Below, in pieces: positions 1-7,247 of a stretch of 64,000 nucleotides of DNA. The number at the start of each line of letters is the position of its first letter. Position 1 is the stretch's first letter. The position numbers and the translations under genes were made by a program. The stretch comes from an uncultured Lachnospiraceae bacterium (GTDB taxonomy: Bacteria; Bacillota; Clostridia; Lachnospirales; Lachnospiraceae). Location: the NCBI GenBank assembly GCA_910587635.1, contig CAJUNB010000027.1, positions 90,524 to 154,523 on the forward strand, given 5' to 3'. The notes beneath the pieces were generated by a model. The model worked only from the letters and a program-made list of their open reading frames with translations. It was not told the DNA's origin and did not search any database.

Positions 1-641
1 CTGAGATAAAACAGTGCGGAGATCATGTTGCTCAGCGTAGTGGCAATCGCCGCCCCCGCCACGTTCCAATGCAGTCCCAGAATCAATACAGGATCCAGTA
101 CAATATTGATCACATTTCCAAAAATCATTCCTGCCATTGCTGTCTTGGCATTTCCCTCCGCCCGGATAATATTGCTGAAACTATTGCTGATAATCAAAAA
201 AGGAATCCCCGCCGCAACAATATTCAAATACTCGGAAGCATATCCTATCGTATCATCACTTGCTCCCACCATTTGACAGACGGGACGGATGAACATCCAT
301 ATTAGAACCATAGAGACAACACCAATAATCAGGCCTGTCCAAAAACAGAATGCAGAAGTATTTTTCGCTTTCTTATCGTTACCTTCTCCAAGCATTCTGG
401 AAATCAGAGAAGTACCTCCAATGCCAAACAGCATCCCCACTGCCATAAAAAACAAAAAAGCCGGTGTCGCCACGGAAACAGCCGCTACCATGTAGGCATC
501 TTTCGTCTGTCCGATGAAAAAAGTATCTGCCAGATTATAGAGCAATACCATAATCATACTGATGATAGACGGTATCACATTGCTGATTACTGCCTTCGGT
601 ACCGGCGCATTTCTAAAAATTTCTGTTGTCTTATCTTCCAT
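1..641 (-). CDS. MATE family efflux transporter (partial, 3' end outside window)
   Basis: This is the N-terminal 213 codons of a MATE (multidrug and toxin extrusion) antiporter of the MepA/DinF type, an inner-membrane protein that expels cationic drugs in exchange for Na+ or H+. The start ATG is at 639-641, with an AAAGGGAAAGGAG-like ribosome site just upstream. The visible part shows the usual opening: a short cytosolic leader, a helix followed by the conserved stretch LYNLADTFFIG, a helix around AAVSVATPAF, and the loop GGTSLISRMLGEG. The frame stays open to position 1, so the remainder lies to the left. It sits 28 bases after the MarR gene on the same strand and is probably cotranscribed with it, the common MarR-MATE arrangement. 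The family call is secure; the substrate is unknown. Confidence 0.9.
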   Translation of the reverse strand, partial: MEDKTTEIFRNAPVPKAVISNVIPSIISMIMVLLYNLADTFFIGQTKDAYMVAAVSVATPAFLFFMAVGMLFGIGGTSLISRMLGEGNDKKAKNTSAFCFWTGLIIGVVSMVLIWMFIRPVCQMVGASDDTIGYASEYLNIVAAGIPFLIISNSFSNIIRAEGNAKTAMAGMIFGNVINIVLDPVLILGLHWNVAGAAIATTLSNMISALFYL

Positions 642-668
642 TGTATAAACTCCTTTCCCTTTGTATCT

Positions 669-1133
669 TCACTCTGCAAGGCTCTCTGCGTTCCTGTATT
701 CTTCCTCTTTCAAATTCTCATAGGCTCTTTGCAGCAGCCCTTGTAATACCTGCTTCTCATCTTCTGTCATATCCTTCATTAAAATCCTGTCTATCCGCAG
801 CTTCCCCAGAGCCATTTCCTCCATAATCTTTTCGCCTTCTGCAGTCAGACAGATCTGCCGGGAACGGCTTCCCTGCTTTCTGTCCTTCCGCACAATCAGT
901 TCCTTTTTCTCCAAAAGCTTGATCACATGTATTACACTTGTGTGCTTTACATCAAAATAAGAGGCAATATCAGATATCCCACACTCCCCCCCATTTTGAT
1001 AATGCAGATATTCCATTATTTCCATCTGCGTTCCCGTCAGCCCCAGGGTTTTCAGCCGTCTGTTCTTGCCCCGCTCCAGCCGATTACCTATCTTTTTCAA
1101 ATACATCCCAACTTCACTTGTAAACAATGCCAT
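669..1133 (-). CDS. MarR family transcriptional regulator
   Basis: A 154-residue winged-helix repressor of the MarR family, which binds DNA as a dimer and usually responds to small aromatic or drug ligands. The recognition region is around DIASYFDVKHTSVIHVIKLLEKKELI, followed by the wing with DRKQGSRSRQICLT. An open frame continues upstream to 1241, but the ATG at 1131-1133 follows AGGAGG and gives the usual family length. The spacing from that site to the ATG is very short, so the ATG at 1106 (145 aa) is an alternative. The promoter overlaps a perfect palindrome that is probably its own operator. It lies directly before the MATE gene and likely controls it together with itself. Confidence 0.9.
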   Translation of the reverse strand: MALFTSEVGMYLKKIGNRLERGKNRRLKTLGLTGTQMEIMEYLHYQNGGECGISDIASYFDVKHTSVIHVIKLLEKKELIVRKDRKQGSRSRQICLTAEGEKIMEEMALGKLRIDRILMKDMTEDEKQVLQGLLQRAYENLKEEEYRNAESLAE

Positions 1134-1206
1134 ACCTCCTAGACTGAAGAAGAATTTCCCCCATCCACTCCGGCGCTCTCCAAATCCTTCTTCCTGAACA
1201 GGCAAA

Positions 1207-1226
1207 ATATGTAGCATGCTACATAT
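1207..1226. promoter_or_regulatory. Perfect 20-bp palindromic operator, probably for the MarR protein
   Basis: The sequence ATATGTAGCATGCTACATAT is a perfect palindrome. It covers part of the -10 box and the likely transcription start of the marR promoter, so a bound dimer would block it. This fits autorepression typical of MarR regulators. Binding is inferred, not shown. Confidence 0.75.
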
Positions 1227-1251
1227 TACACCAGATTTCATAAATTTGCAA
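1223..1251 (-). promoter_or_regulatory. Promoter of the marR-MATE operon
   Basis: On the minus strand, TTGCAA (1246-1251) and TAATAT (1223-1228) are separated by exactly 17 bases. This is a good sigma-A match about 90 bases upstream of the marR start. Confidence 0.65.
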
Positions 1252-1303
1252 CTGTTTTTTTCCGGGGAAATGATGTATGATAGGAAAAACAGGAGGATTT
1301 TTC

Positions 1304-2392
1304 ATGAAACGATTCTATCTGCTCAATATAGCCGCCATTCTTGGCGTATTATCTATATCTCTCACTGTCTCTGCTTCTGAAGTCCCCTCTTCCGAAGGTT
1401 TTTCCTGGGTAATACTGTCCGATGAAGAACCGGAAGAAAATAGCGATGACGATCGTGACAAGACTACAGACAGTGACAGCGACAAAGGTACAGATACAGA
1501 TAATGACGATCATAATGACAATGATAACACCAAAGACAATGAAAGTGATCGTAATGATAATGATAGTGACAACCGCGATGACGACAACAGCAATAAGAGT
1601 ATTTACCCTTCCGAAACGATCTATTCCAAAGCAGAAATCGAAGATATGATCGCAGAAAAATACGAGGAACTGGACGAAGCCTACGAAATAGAAGACAAAT
1701 TTAAAAAGACAAAGACGATCGATGGCATTGATTCCTTCATTCTCAATTTCTGTGGAGACCCTTTACAAGATAAAAAAATCGCTTTTTTAGGCGACAGTAT
1801 AACCGCCGGAAGCGGTGGTACTCTGACTCCCGACGGCAGTGGCCTGGGCTATACAGATTTTATTGCCAAATATACTTCTGCCAAGATCATCAATCTGGGT
1901 ATCGGAGGCGCGCCCTTTGATGGCAGCAATAACGACGATGCCCTTGTCAACCGTTATAAGGACATCCCCAAAGATACGGATATCATCGTCCTGTTCGGCG
2001 GCATCAACGATCTGTTCGCTGGAGCAGAACATTTCGGCTCACCGGATGAACTGAAAGAAGGTACTTACTGTGGTGACCTTTACAAAACCTTTCAGCAGAT
2101 CGATAAACGTCATCCCGATGCAGAGGTCTATATCGTTATTACCTATCCCAATAAAATGGAACAGTACCAGCAGTACACCGATGATAAATGGCAGGATTAT
2201 GCAGATGTACAGATACAGCTGGCACATAAATTTGATTTTCGTATCATCAATCTCTATGAAGAGGGCTTTCTGGACAGCAATGATTCAAAAGTGAGAAATG
2301 CATTTTTCAAAGACGATATCCATCCTGACGATTTGGGAAGTGAAATATTGGGGAGACACATTCTCGTCCATCTGATTCGAAAACACTTATAA
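1304..2392 (+). CDS. Secreted SGNH/GDSL-type hydrolase with acidic linker
   Basis: A 362-residue protein starting at the ATG at 1304, just after AGGAGG; an upstream in-frame ATG at 1277 lacks such a site. Residues 1-25 form a signal peptide ending near VSASE. Residues about 40-100 are almost entirely Asp, Asn, Ser, Thr, Lys and Glu, an unstructured acidic spacer that could bind calcium. The catalytic part follows: block I FLGDSITAG with the likely nucleophile Ser165, the block with GGIND, and the final DDIH with Asp337 and His340. SGNH enzymes hydrolyse esters, for example acetyl groups on glycans or lipids; the substrate here cannot be named. It is transcribed divergently from marR and stands alone, probably anchored or released outside the cell. 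Confidence 0.88.
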   Translation: MKRFYLLNIAAILGVLSISLTVSASEVPSSEGFSWVILSDEEPEENSDDDRDKTTDSDSDKGTDTDNDDHNDNDNTKDNESDRNDNDSDNRDDDNSNKSIYPSETIYSKAEIEDMIAEKYEELDEAYEIEDKFKKTKTIDGIDSFILNFCGDPLQDKKIAFLGDSITAGSGGTLTPDGSGLGYTDFIAKYTSAKIINLGIGGAPFDGSNNDDALVNRYKDIPKDTDIIVLFGGINDLFAGAEHFGSPDELKEGTYCGDLYKTFQQIDKRHPDAEVYIVITYPNKMEQYQQYTDDKWQDYADVQIQLAHKFDFRIINLYEEGFLDSNDSKVRNAFFKDDIHPDDLGSEILGRHILVHLIRKHL

Positions 2393-2506
2393 TAAATAAC
2401 ACTCCGTATATTATTCATTCATAACGCACGCTACAAATCACATATAGACAATTTTTTATCATAACACGCATTTTCATAACACATGTATTTACATAACACA
2501 CCAAAT

Positions 2507-2540
2507 CCCGGAGAATGTTTTTAAGTGTACATTCCCCGGG
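2507..2540. terminator. Inverted repeat between convergent genes, possible terminator
   Basis: A 12-bp stem with one mismatch (CCCGGAGAATGT pairing with ACATTCCCCGGG) lies between the 3' end of the SGNH hydrolase gene and the 3' end of the BlaR1-like gene. Neither side has a strong T run, so terminator function is uncertain. Confidence 0.4.
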
Positions 2541-2551
2541 TTCTGTATGAT

Positions 2552-4153
2552 TTACTCTTTTGCTCTCAGTTTCTCCAGATTGTCTTCGATCTTATCCAGT
2601 ATTCTCTGACGCTGCTCTTCTGTCAACGTTCCGTTTTTTACTGCAGTGTCAAAGACTGACATCATCCTTTCCGTCTCCTGCTCATATACTTCTGCTGTCA
2701 ATGGAGAAGATTCCGGGCGCCATTCCTGCTCCGGTGCCATAATGGACAACGGGTCCAGACCGCCTCCATAGACAATCCCATTTTCTTCATACCGCTCTTC
2801 AAAAGCAGGCTTGTATATGACAAACTCCCCTTTCCCGTTATCTGCTTTTAATTTCTCCAAAGCAGCTTCCATTCTTTTCACAACTTCATTTTTGTCTCCT
2901 CCTTCTCCATCGGCGTATTTCTTCACCTGATCTATGACAGTCTCGTACTCTTCAGGAGTATACAGCTCAAAGATACCGCCCAGCGTAGGATCATCCAAAT
3001 ATGCGGCAGCCGCATCCACTGCCTCCTCCTCTGTCTGCCCGGTACTTATTCTTATTTCCGTACCACCCGAATTTGCCGTCACCACTAACGTTTCTCCTCT
3101 ATCGGTCTCTTTCGTTTCCTCTTCCCCCACCACTACGGCCTCACTATCTGTCGGTACCGGCTCCTTATCTTTCTCCGAACGTTTTTCAGCCGGTGTGACC
3201 ACATATATCACTACCGAGCCCGCAATTAATATAAGAGACAATACAATCCCCATGATTGTTACCTTTTTCTTTTTCATAATATGTAATATCCTTTCTTTCA
3301 TAAAATGCTGCATAAAGCAGGAAGCCAGTAGGTTCACCTCTGTCTTTTGAGCCTCCCATTCCAGCAATACTCCTGCATATGCAGACCGTTTTCCATTTCC
3401 AATCATCCGAATTACTTCTTCATCACATGCCAGCTCTATATCCCGGTTGGCCAGATAATACATTATCCATACGAAAGGATTGAACCAATGGCAGGTAAGC
3501 ACTGCTGCAAGACATATTTTTCCGAGCGCATCCAGGCGCTTTATATGGGCCAGCTCATGAAGCAATATATAATCCAGCCTCTCGGAATTTTCCAAATCCA
3601 TCTTTTTAGGTAATAAAATAACCGGATGTACAATTCCATAAGTCAGAGGAGAACAGATTCTGTCAGATATCCGTACTTTTACATGGCGGCGCAGACTATG
3701 CGCGCTGTTAATTCTATCCTCGCTCTCCCTGCTTCCAAAATTTTCTTTTCCCATTGGCAGTGACTGGCGAAAAATGCAGATACAGTGCAAATAAGTGTAC
3801 AGAAAATACAGTCCAAGACAGAAAATTCCTATCAGCCATATAATCTTCCAGATTACGGTATTCGATTGTGCCACCCTGTCCTGGATAACATCAAACCCCA
3901 GTGGAATTTTGGGCATATTCAATGTCTGGGCAATATCCTCTACTTCTGTCTGCATTTGCAGAGACGTTACTGCCATCCGGCCCATTTTTTCAATAGGCCT
4001 CAAAAGCCCATCCGGCATCATTAATTTACAGCATATGATACCCCAAACCAGCATCAGTACATTTCCCGAAACTTTGTTTTTCACTGCAGGTCTTACCGCA
4101 ATCATAAGTATAATGAGAACTGATGCAGATATACTCATTTGAAATATTTCCAT
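2552..4153 (-). CDS. BlaR1/MecR1-like M56 membrane metallopeptidase with a different outer domain
   Basis: A 533-residue signal transducer of the BlaR1/MecR1 class (peptidase family M56). The first part has several membrane helices and a cytosolic zinc-peptidase loop with HELAH at residues 199-203 followed by IKR, plus the downstream ELACDE motif. A further helix (KVTIMGIVLSLILIAG...) leads to an outer region of about 220 residues rich in Glu and Lys. In classical BlaR1 that region is a penicillin-binding domain with STxK; I see no such motif here, so the signal is probably not a covalently bound beta-lactam. The start at 4153 was chosen because GGAGTG precedes it; in-frame upstream codons (TTG 4177, ATG 4174) overlap blaI. 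It follows the BlaI gene by 7 bases, and activation should lead to BlaI cleavage. Confidence 0.87.
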   Translation of the reverse strand: MEIFQMSISASVLIILMIAVRPAVKNKVSGNVLMLVWGIICCKLMMPDGLLRPIEKMGRMAVTSLQMQTEVEDIAQTLNMPKIPLGFDVIQDRVAQSNTVIWKIIWLIGIFCLGLYFLYTYLHCICIFRQSLPMGKENFGSRESEDRINSAHSLRRHVKVRISDRICSPLTYGIVHPVILLPKKMDLENSERLDYILLHELAHIKRLDALGKICLAAVLTCHWFNPFVWIMYYLANRDIELACDEEVIRMIGNGKRSAYAGVLLEWEAQKTEVNLLASCFMQHFMKERILHIMKKKKVTIMGIVLSLILIAGSVVIYVVTPAEKRSEKDKEPVPTDSEAVVVGEEETKETDRGETLVVTANSGGTEIRISTGQTEEEAVDAAAAYLDDPTLGGIFELYTPEEYETVIDQVKKYADGEGGDKNEVVKRMEAALEKLKADNGKGEFVIYKPAFEERYEENGIVYGGGLDPLSIMAPEQEWRPESSPLTAEVYEQETERMMSVFDTAVKNGTLTEEQRQRILDKIEDNLEKLRAKE

Positions 4154-4160
4154 GTGATGT

Positions 4161-4520
4161 TCACTCCATCTCATCAATCATTTGTTTTAACTTTTTTATC
4201 TCCTCTTTCGACATCTTTTTTTGCTGCAACAGAGCAGAAAATAAAAGAGGAACTGAACCGCCGAATACCCGATTCACAAACTCATCTGTATCGTTTTCAA
4301 TTGCCTGCTCTTTTGTAATTCTGGCTCTGCATAAGAAACCCGGCTCCAACCGTTCAATCAGTCCTTTCTGAATGCATTTCTTAATTACGGTATAAGTCGT
4401 ATTTTTATTCCAGCCTATTTTTTCATTCAAAATCAGAGATATTTCCTTCGCTGTCATATCACCTTCTTCCCAGATAACTTCCATTACTTTTCGTTCAGAA
4501 TCGAATAATTTTTCTTCCAT
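4161..4520 (-). CDS. BlaI/MecI/CopY family repressor
   Basis: A 119-residue winged-helix repressor of the BlaI/MecI family, which acts as a dimer and is inactivated by the partner M56 peptidase. The core reads SERKVMEVIWEEGDMTAKEI, then the recognition helix with NKNTTYTVIKKCIQKGLIER; the C-terminal third is the helical dimerisation part. The start at 4520 gives the usual family start and length; the open frame continues to 4583 over the operator, which is not expected to be coding. It is the first gene of a two-gene operon with the BlaR1-like gene. The promoter is overlaid by repeated GACTA/TAGTC half-sites, consistent with autorepression. No beta-lactamase gene is present in the window. Confidence 0.92.
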   Translation of the reverse strand: MEEKLFDSERKVMEVIWEEGDMTAKEISLILNEKIGWNKNTTYTVIKKCIQKGLIERLEPGFLCRARITKEQAIENDTDEFVNRVFGGSVPLLFSALLQQKKMSKEEIKKLKQMIDEME

Positions 4521-4547
4521 TATTGTGCACGCACCTTTCATCATTGT

Positions 4548-4590
4548 ACTACTACGATAGTCTATCTGTTTACAGACTATCACAGTAGTC
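4548..4590. promoter_or_regulatory. Double operator upstream of the blaI-like gene
   Basis: GATAGTCT (4556-4563) and AGACTATC (4574-4581) form an inverted repeat. Each arm is itself part of an imperfect palindrome of the GACTA-N6-TAGTC type: TACTACTACGATAGTC (4547-4562) and GACTATCACAGTAGTC (4575-4590). This gives two adjacent dimer sites. One overlaps the -10 box and spacer, the other the transcript start. The half-site resembles known BlaI/CopY operators. Confidence 0.7.
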
Positions 4591-4602
4591 TGTATGTGTC
4601 AA
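4574..4602 (-). promoter_or_regulatory. Promoter of the blaI-blaR1-like operon
   Basis: TTGACA (4597-4602) and TAGTCT (4574-4579) on the minus strand are spaced by 17 bases. The -35 box is perfect; the -10 box lies within the operator repeat. Confidence 0.65.
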
Positions 4603-4670
4603 CTATTTTTGAAAAAAACATGCCAGTCCTTTTGGGTGAAGCAGCTATTTCCTCTCTGCGAGCTGTGCAT

Positions 4671-4709
4671 AAAAAACGACCCCGCTTCCATTTCTGAAAT
4701 CGGGGCCGC
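4671..4709 (-). terminator. Rho-independent terminator after the LRR gene
   Basis: On the minus strand a stem with CCCCG pairing to CGGGG and a partly paired inner part (4677-4708) is followed by TTTTTT (4671-4676). It ends the LRR gene transcript and separates it from blaI. Confidence 0.8.
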
Positions 4710-4756
4710 AAACTGTTCTCTTTATTTTCCAATCATCTTTTTTGTACTATCTACTC

Positions 4757-6739
4757 TCACTGGATAATCTCCACGTCCTTATCTATCCCCTTCAGTTCTC
4801 CCACAGCATTATCTGTAATGTTTAAATATGTCAGCTGCTCCAGCTGCATAAGTGGAGAAAGATCCGTAATATAATTGTCCTGTACACTCAGTCTGGAAAG
4901 ATTTTTCAATTCCCGTGCAAACTCCAGATCTGTCAACTCATTGCTGTCAAGATACAATTCCTCCAGATTGGGAAACTTTTGCAGAAAATCAAGATGCTCA
5001 CAAAACACCACGTCATCGTACCACACATCTGTCATCCCTCCATAGGACTGCACATAATAATTCTCATGAAGAGACATCCCTTTCATACTCAACACCCGAA
5101 GGGAAGGATTCTCCTGTATTTTATCAAATCTAATTTCAAAAATACCATTATCCAGATACAGCTCTTCCAGCCCGGCATGGTTGAAAACAGAAGAAACATC
5201 CCCTGTGACCTGGACAAAATAATCGTAACCAATCCAGCCGGTCCCATCCCGGTTTCCATTGAAGTCTGCACATTTCAGATTTGTCATGCCATCCAGAAAA
5301 CTGAGCGTATTCAGGTAATATGCCGCCGAATTCCAGACGGAATAAAAAGTCAGACGCTCTACCCCTGTAAGGGTAGAGAGCGCATCCGCACCATCCACAT
5401 TACAATTATGAATCGACAAGTCCTTTATTCCCGTCAGGCCCCGCAGGGACGAGACTGACATGAATCCGCTGATATCCAGCCGTTCCAGATCTGTCAGCCC
5501 GGAAAGGTCCGGGTCTGTCTGACTCGTCATTTTATCGATCGTCAGCTCCGTGAGACTGGTTATCTGTCCTACCGGCCCGAAATCCTGTACTTCTCTATTA
5601 CCGATCAGACACAGACTCTCTAATTTGGGGAGCTCTGCCAGTGACTCCAGACTGATAACGGCCGTTTCTTTTAATGTCAGAGAACGTAAAAGCGGCAAAT
5701 CCTTTAAAAACCCAACATCCCGTATGATGTCAGATTCCAGGGACAGCACTTCCAATCCTTTCATAACGGAAATGGCAGAATAATCCTTGACGCGTACCTT
5801 ATCCTCATCCAGAGAAATAATGGAATCTGAATTGCAAGTATCTTCCAGTACCAGTTCCTTTAACTTTTTCAGAGAAACGAGCTGCTTTAAATTCACCTCC
5901 GGCAAATCCTGAATATACAGCTTCTCTACATTGGCAAATTCAGCTATTCCCTCCATAGATTCTATCCGGGCTACTCCCAGTTCTGTTATCTGTCCCGGAT
6001 CTGAAACTATCTTTGCAATGTCGGAAATTTCCGTTCCCCTGACGCTGATTCCCTTTAACGCCTTCAGTTCCTTTAAATACATGCCTTCAGGCAACCGGGA
6101 ATCCAGTTCCAGCCGCACCAGCCCCTTAAAGTTCTGAATATCCGAAGTCTCCCATTCCATTATGGGAAAAACAAGGCATCTGATGTCCGGCGAATCGCCA
6201 TAGGGATCATCAAAACTGTACCACACATAGTCCGCTTCCGATGAAGTTGCTATCCTCAAATAGGTGATCCGGTTTAACTCTTCCTGCGAAACTCCGGTAT
6301 TTTTCTCAAATATTTCTTCCAGCATGGCTTCGTACAGATGACTGCCTGCCGAAATCTCTTCCACTTCGTTTACGACCTCTCCATAACTGCCATAATCATC
6401 GTCATAGGGACTGTCTATATCCGGTAAAAAATCCGATCTTCTGGAAGCACGCATCGAACCTGCAAAAAGAACCGCAAGAACAATCAAAAAAACAACCGCG
6501 CCCGCTGCCACAGCAATCCAGCCCATCAGCATGGAATAATCCTTGTCCTTATTGGATGCATTCGGATAGACTCTAATAGGCTCCCGGGGATATATATTAT
6601 AATTGGTAATGTTCTGTACCTTTTCATCGTCCAGCCAAAACTGGTTCCCACAGTATTCGCATGTCACCAGTCTGGACTGGGCATTTTCCAATCGAAGCCT
6701 TCCTCCACAGGAAGGACAGTTAATTTCAACTATTTTCAT
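4757..6739 (-). CDS. Membrane-anchored leucine-rich repeat protein with N-terminal zinc ribbon
   Basis: A 660-residue protein not assignable to a named function. It opens with a zinc ribbon (Cys8, Cys11, Cys27, Cys30), then a charged stretch, one membrane helix at about residues 69-94, an acidic region with DDDYGSYGE, and from about residue 190 to the end a run of leucine-rich repeats of the internalin-like type (for example LEELYLDSNELTDLEF and LTYLNITDNAVGELKG). With no signal peptide the likely topology is ribbon in the cytosol and LRRs outside. LRRs usually bind proteins. A GAGGGG site precedes the ATG, and the gene has its own promoter and terminator, so it is a single-gene unit. Confidence 0.8.
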   Translation of the reverse strand: MKIVEINCPSCGGRLRLENAQSRLVTCEYCGNQFWLDDEKVQNITNYNIYPREPIRVYPNASNKDKDYSMLMGWIAVAAGAVVFLIVLAVLFAGSMRASRRSDFLPDIDSPYDDDYGSYGEVVNEVEEISAGSHLYEAMLEEIFEKNTGVSQEELNRITYLRIATSSEADYVWYSFDDPYGDSPDIRCLVFPIMEWETSDIQNFKGLVRLELDSRLPEGMYLKELKALKGISVRGTEISDIAKIVSDPGQITELGVARIESMEGIAEFANVEKLYIQDLPEVNLKQLVSLKKLKELVLEDTCNSDSIISLDEDKVRVKDYSAISVMKGLEVLSLESDIIRDVGFLKDLPLLRSLTLKETAVISLESLAELPKLESLCLIGNREVQDFGPVGQITSLTELTIDKMTSQTDPDLSGLTDLERLDISGFMSVSSLRGLTGIKDLSIHNCNVDGADALSTLTGVERLTFYSVWNSAAYYLNTLSFLDGMTNLKCADFNGNRDGTGWIGYDYFVQVTGDVSSVFNHAGLEELYLDNGIFEIRFDKIQENPSLRVLSMKGMSLHENYYVQSYGGMTDVWYDDVVFCEHLDFLQKFPNLEELYLDSNELTDLEFARELKNLSRLSVQDNYITDLSPLMQLEQLTYLNITDNAVGELKGIDKDVEIIQ

Positions 6740-6798
6740 CTTTTCCCCTCAACAGACCTACTCATTTGCCTCAATTCGACAAAAAATATTACAGATCT

Positions 6799-6827
6799 AT
6801 TTTATGATAATCAGTCTGCATCGTCAA
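6799..6827 (-). promoter_or_regulatory. Promoter of the LRR protein gene
   Basis: TTGACG (6822-6827) and TAAAAT (6799-6804) on the minus strand with a 17-base spacer, about 60 bases upstream of the start codon. Confidence 0.55.
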
Positions 6828-6984
6828 GGTATTCTGCAGGTAGCCTGTTTCTAAAAATCGTATGACTTTTATCATAGACAACTTTTTCTGTGACGAATAG
6901 CTACTCTATGTCAGTTTATGCCCACTCCATGTATAAATATTTCTCTTCTGCACATCCTATCCAGGAAAGGCAGGTAAAAGTATT

Positions 6985-7176
6985 ATGGATCTGAACAAAA
7001 CAGTATGTTTTTGTATGGGCGTTACTAACGGTATGATAAAAGATGCCGTATATAATGGTGCCAATACACTGGAAGAATTGCAGGAAATTACCGGAGCAGG
7101 TACTGTATGTGGTGCATGTCTTGAAGATGTGAAACATCTTTTGGAATGTTTCATAGCAGAACGGGACAGAAAATAA
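6985..7176 (+). CDS. BFD-like [2Fe-2S]-binding protein
   Basis: A 63-residue protein consisting of one BFD-like domain (bacterioferritin-associated ferredoxin-like). The ligands are Cys8 and Cys10 (CFC) and Cys42 and Cys45 (CGAC), the CxC...CxxC pattern that holds a [2Fe-2S] cluster in Bfd and in NirB/NifU-type domains. It probably carries electrons to a reductase or helps iron release; no partner is adjacent. AGGAAAGGCAGG lies upstream of the ATG, and a clear terminator overlaps the stop region, so it is a single-gene transcript. It is one of the few plus-strand genes in this part. Confidence 0.85.
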   Translation: MDLNKTVCFCMGVTNGMIKDAVYNGANTLEELQEITGAGTVCGACLEDVKHLLECFIAERDRK

Positions 7177-7199
7177 GGCATCCTTTGCCTTATTTTTTT
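7171..7199 (+). terminator. Rho-independent terminator of the BFD-like gene
   Basis: AATAAGGCA and TGCCTTATT form a hairpin followed by a run of seven T. The left arm begins inside the end of the coding sequence. Confidence 0.85.
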
Positions 7200-7213
7200 G
7201 TCCCTCCCAATGA

Positions 7214-7241
7214 GCGTGCGTTCCTTTGTTCACTGAGGGTA
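7214..7241 (+). repeat. Dispersed 28-bp intergenic repeat, copy A
   Basis: Ends in TTGTTCACTGAGGGTA. It matches copies at 39825-39852 (24 of 28) and 63785-63812 (24 of 28, opposite strand). It lies just beyond the 3' end of the GH25 gene. A shorter similar stretch, GTTCACTGAAAGTA, occurs near 8269 beyond the other end of that gene. Confidence 0.6.
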
Positions 7242-7247
7242 ATCAAA

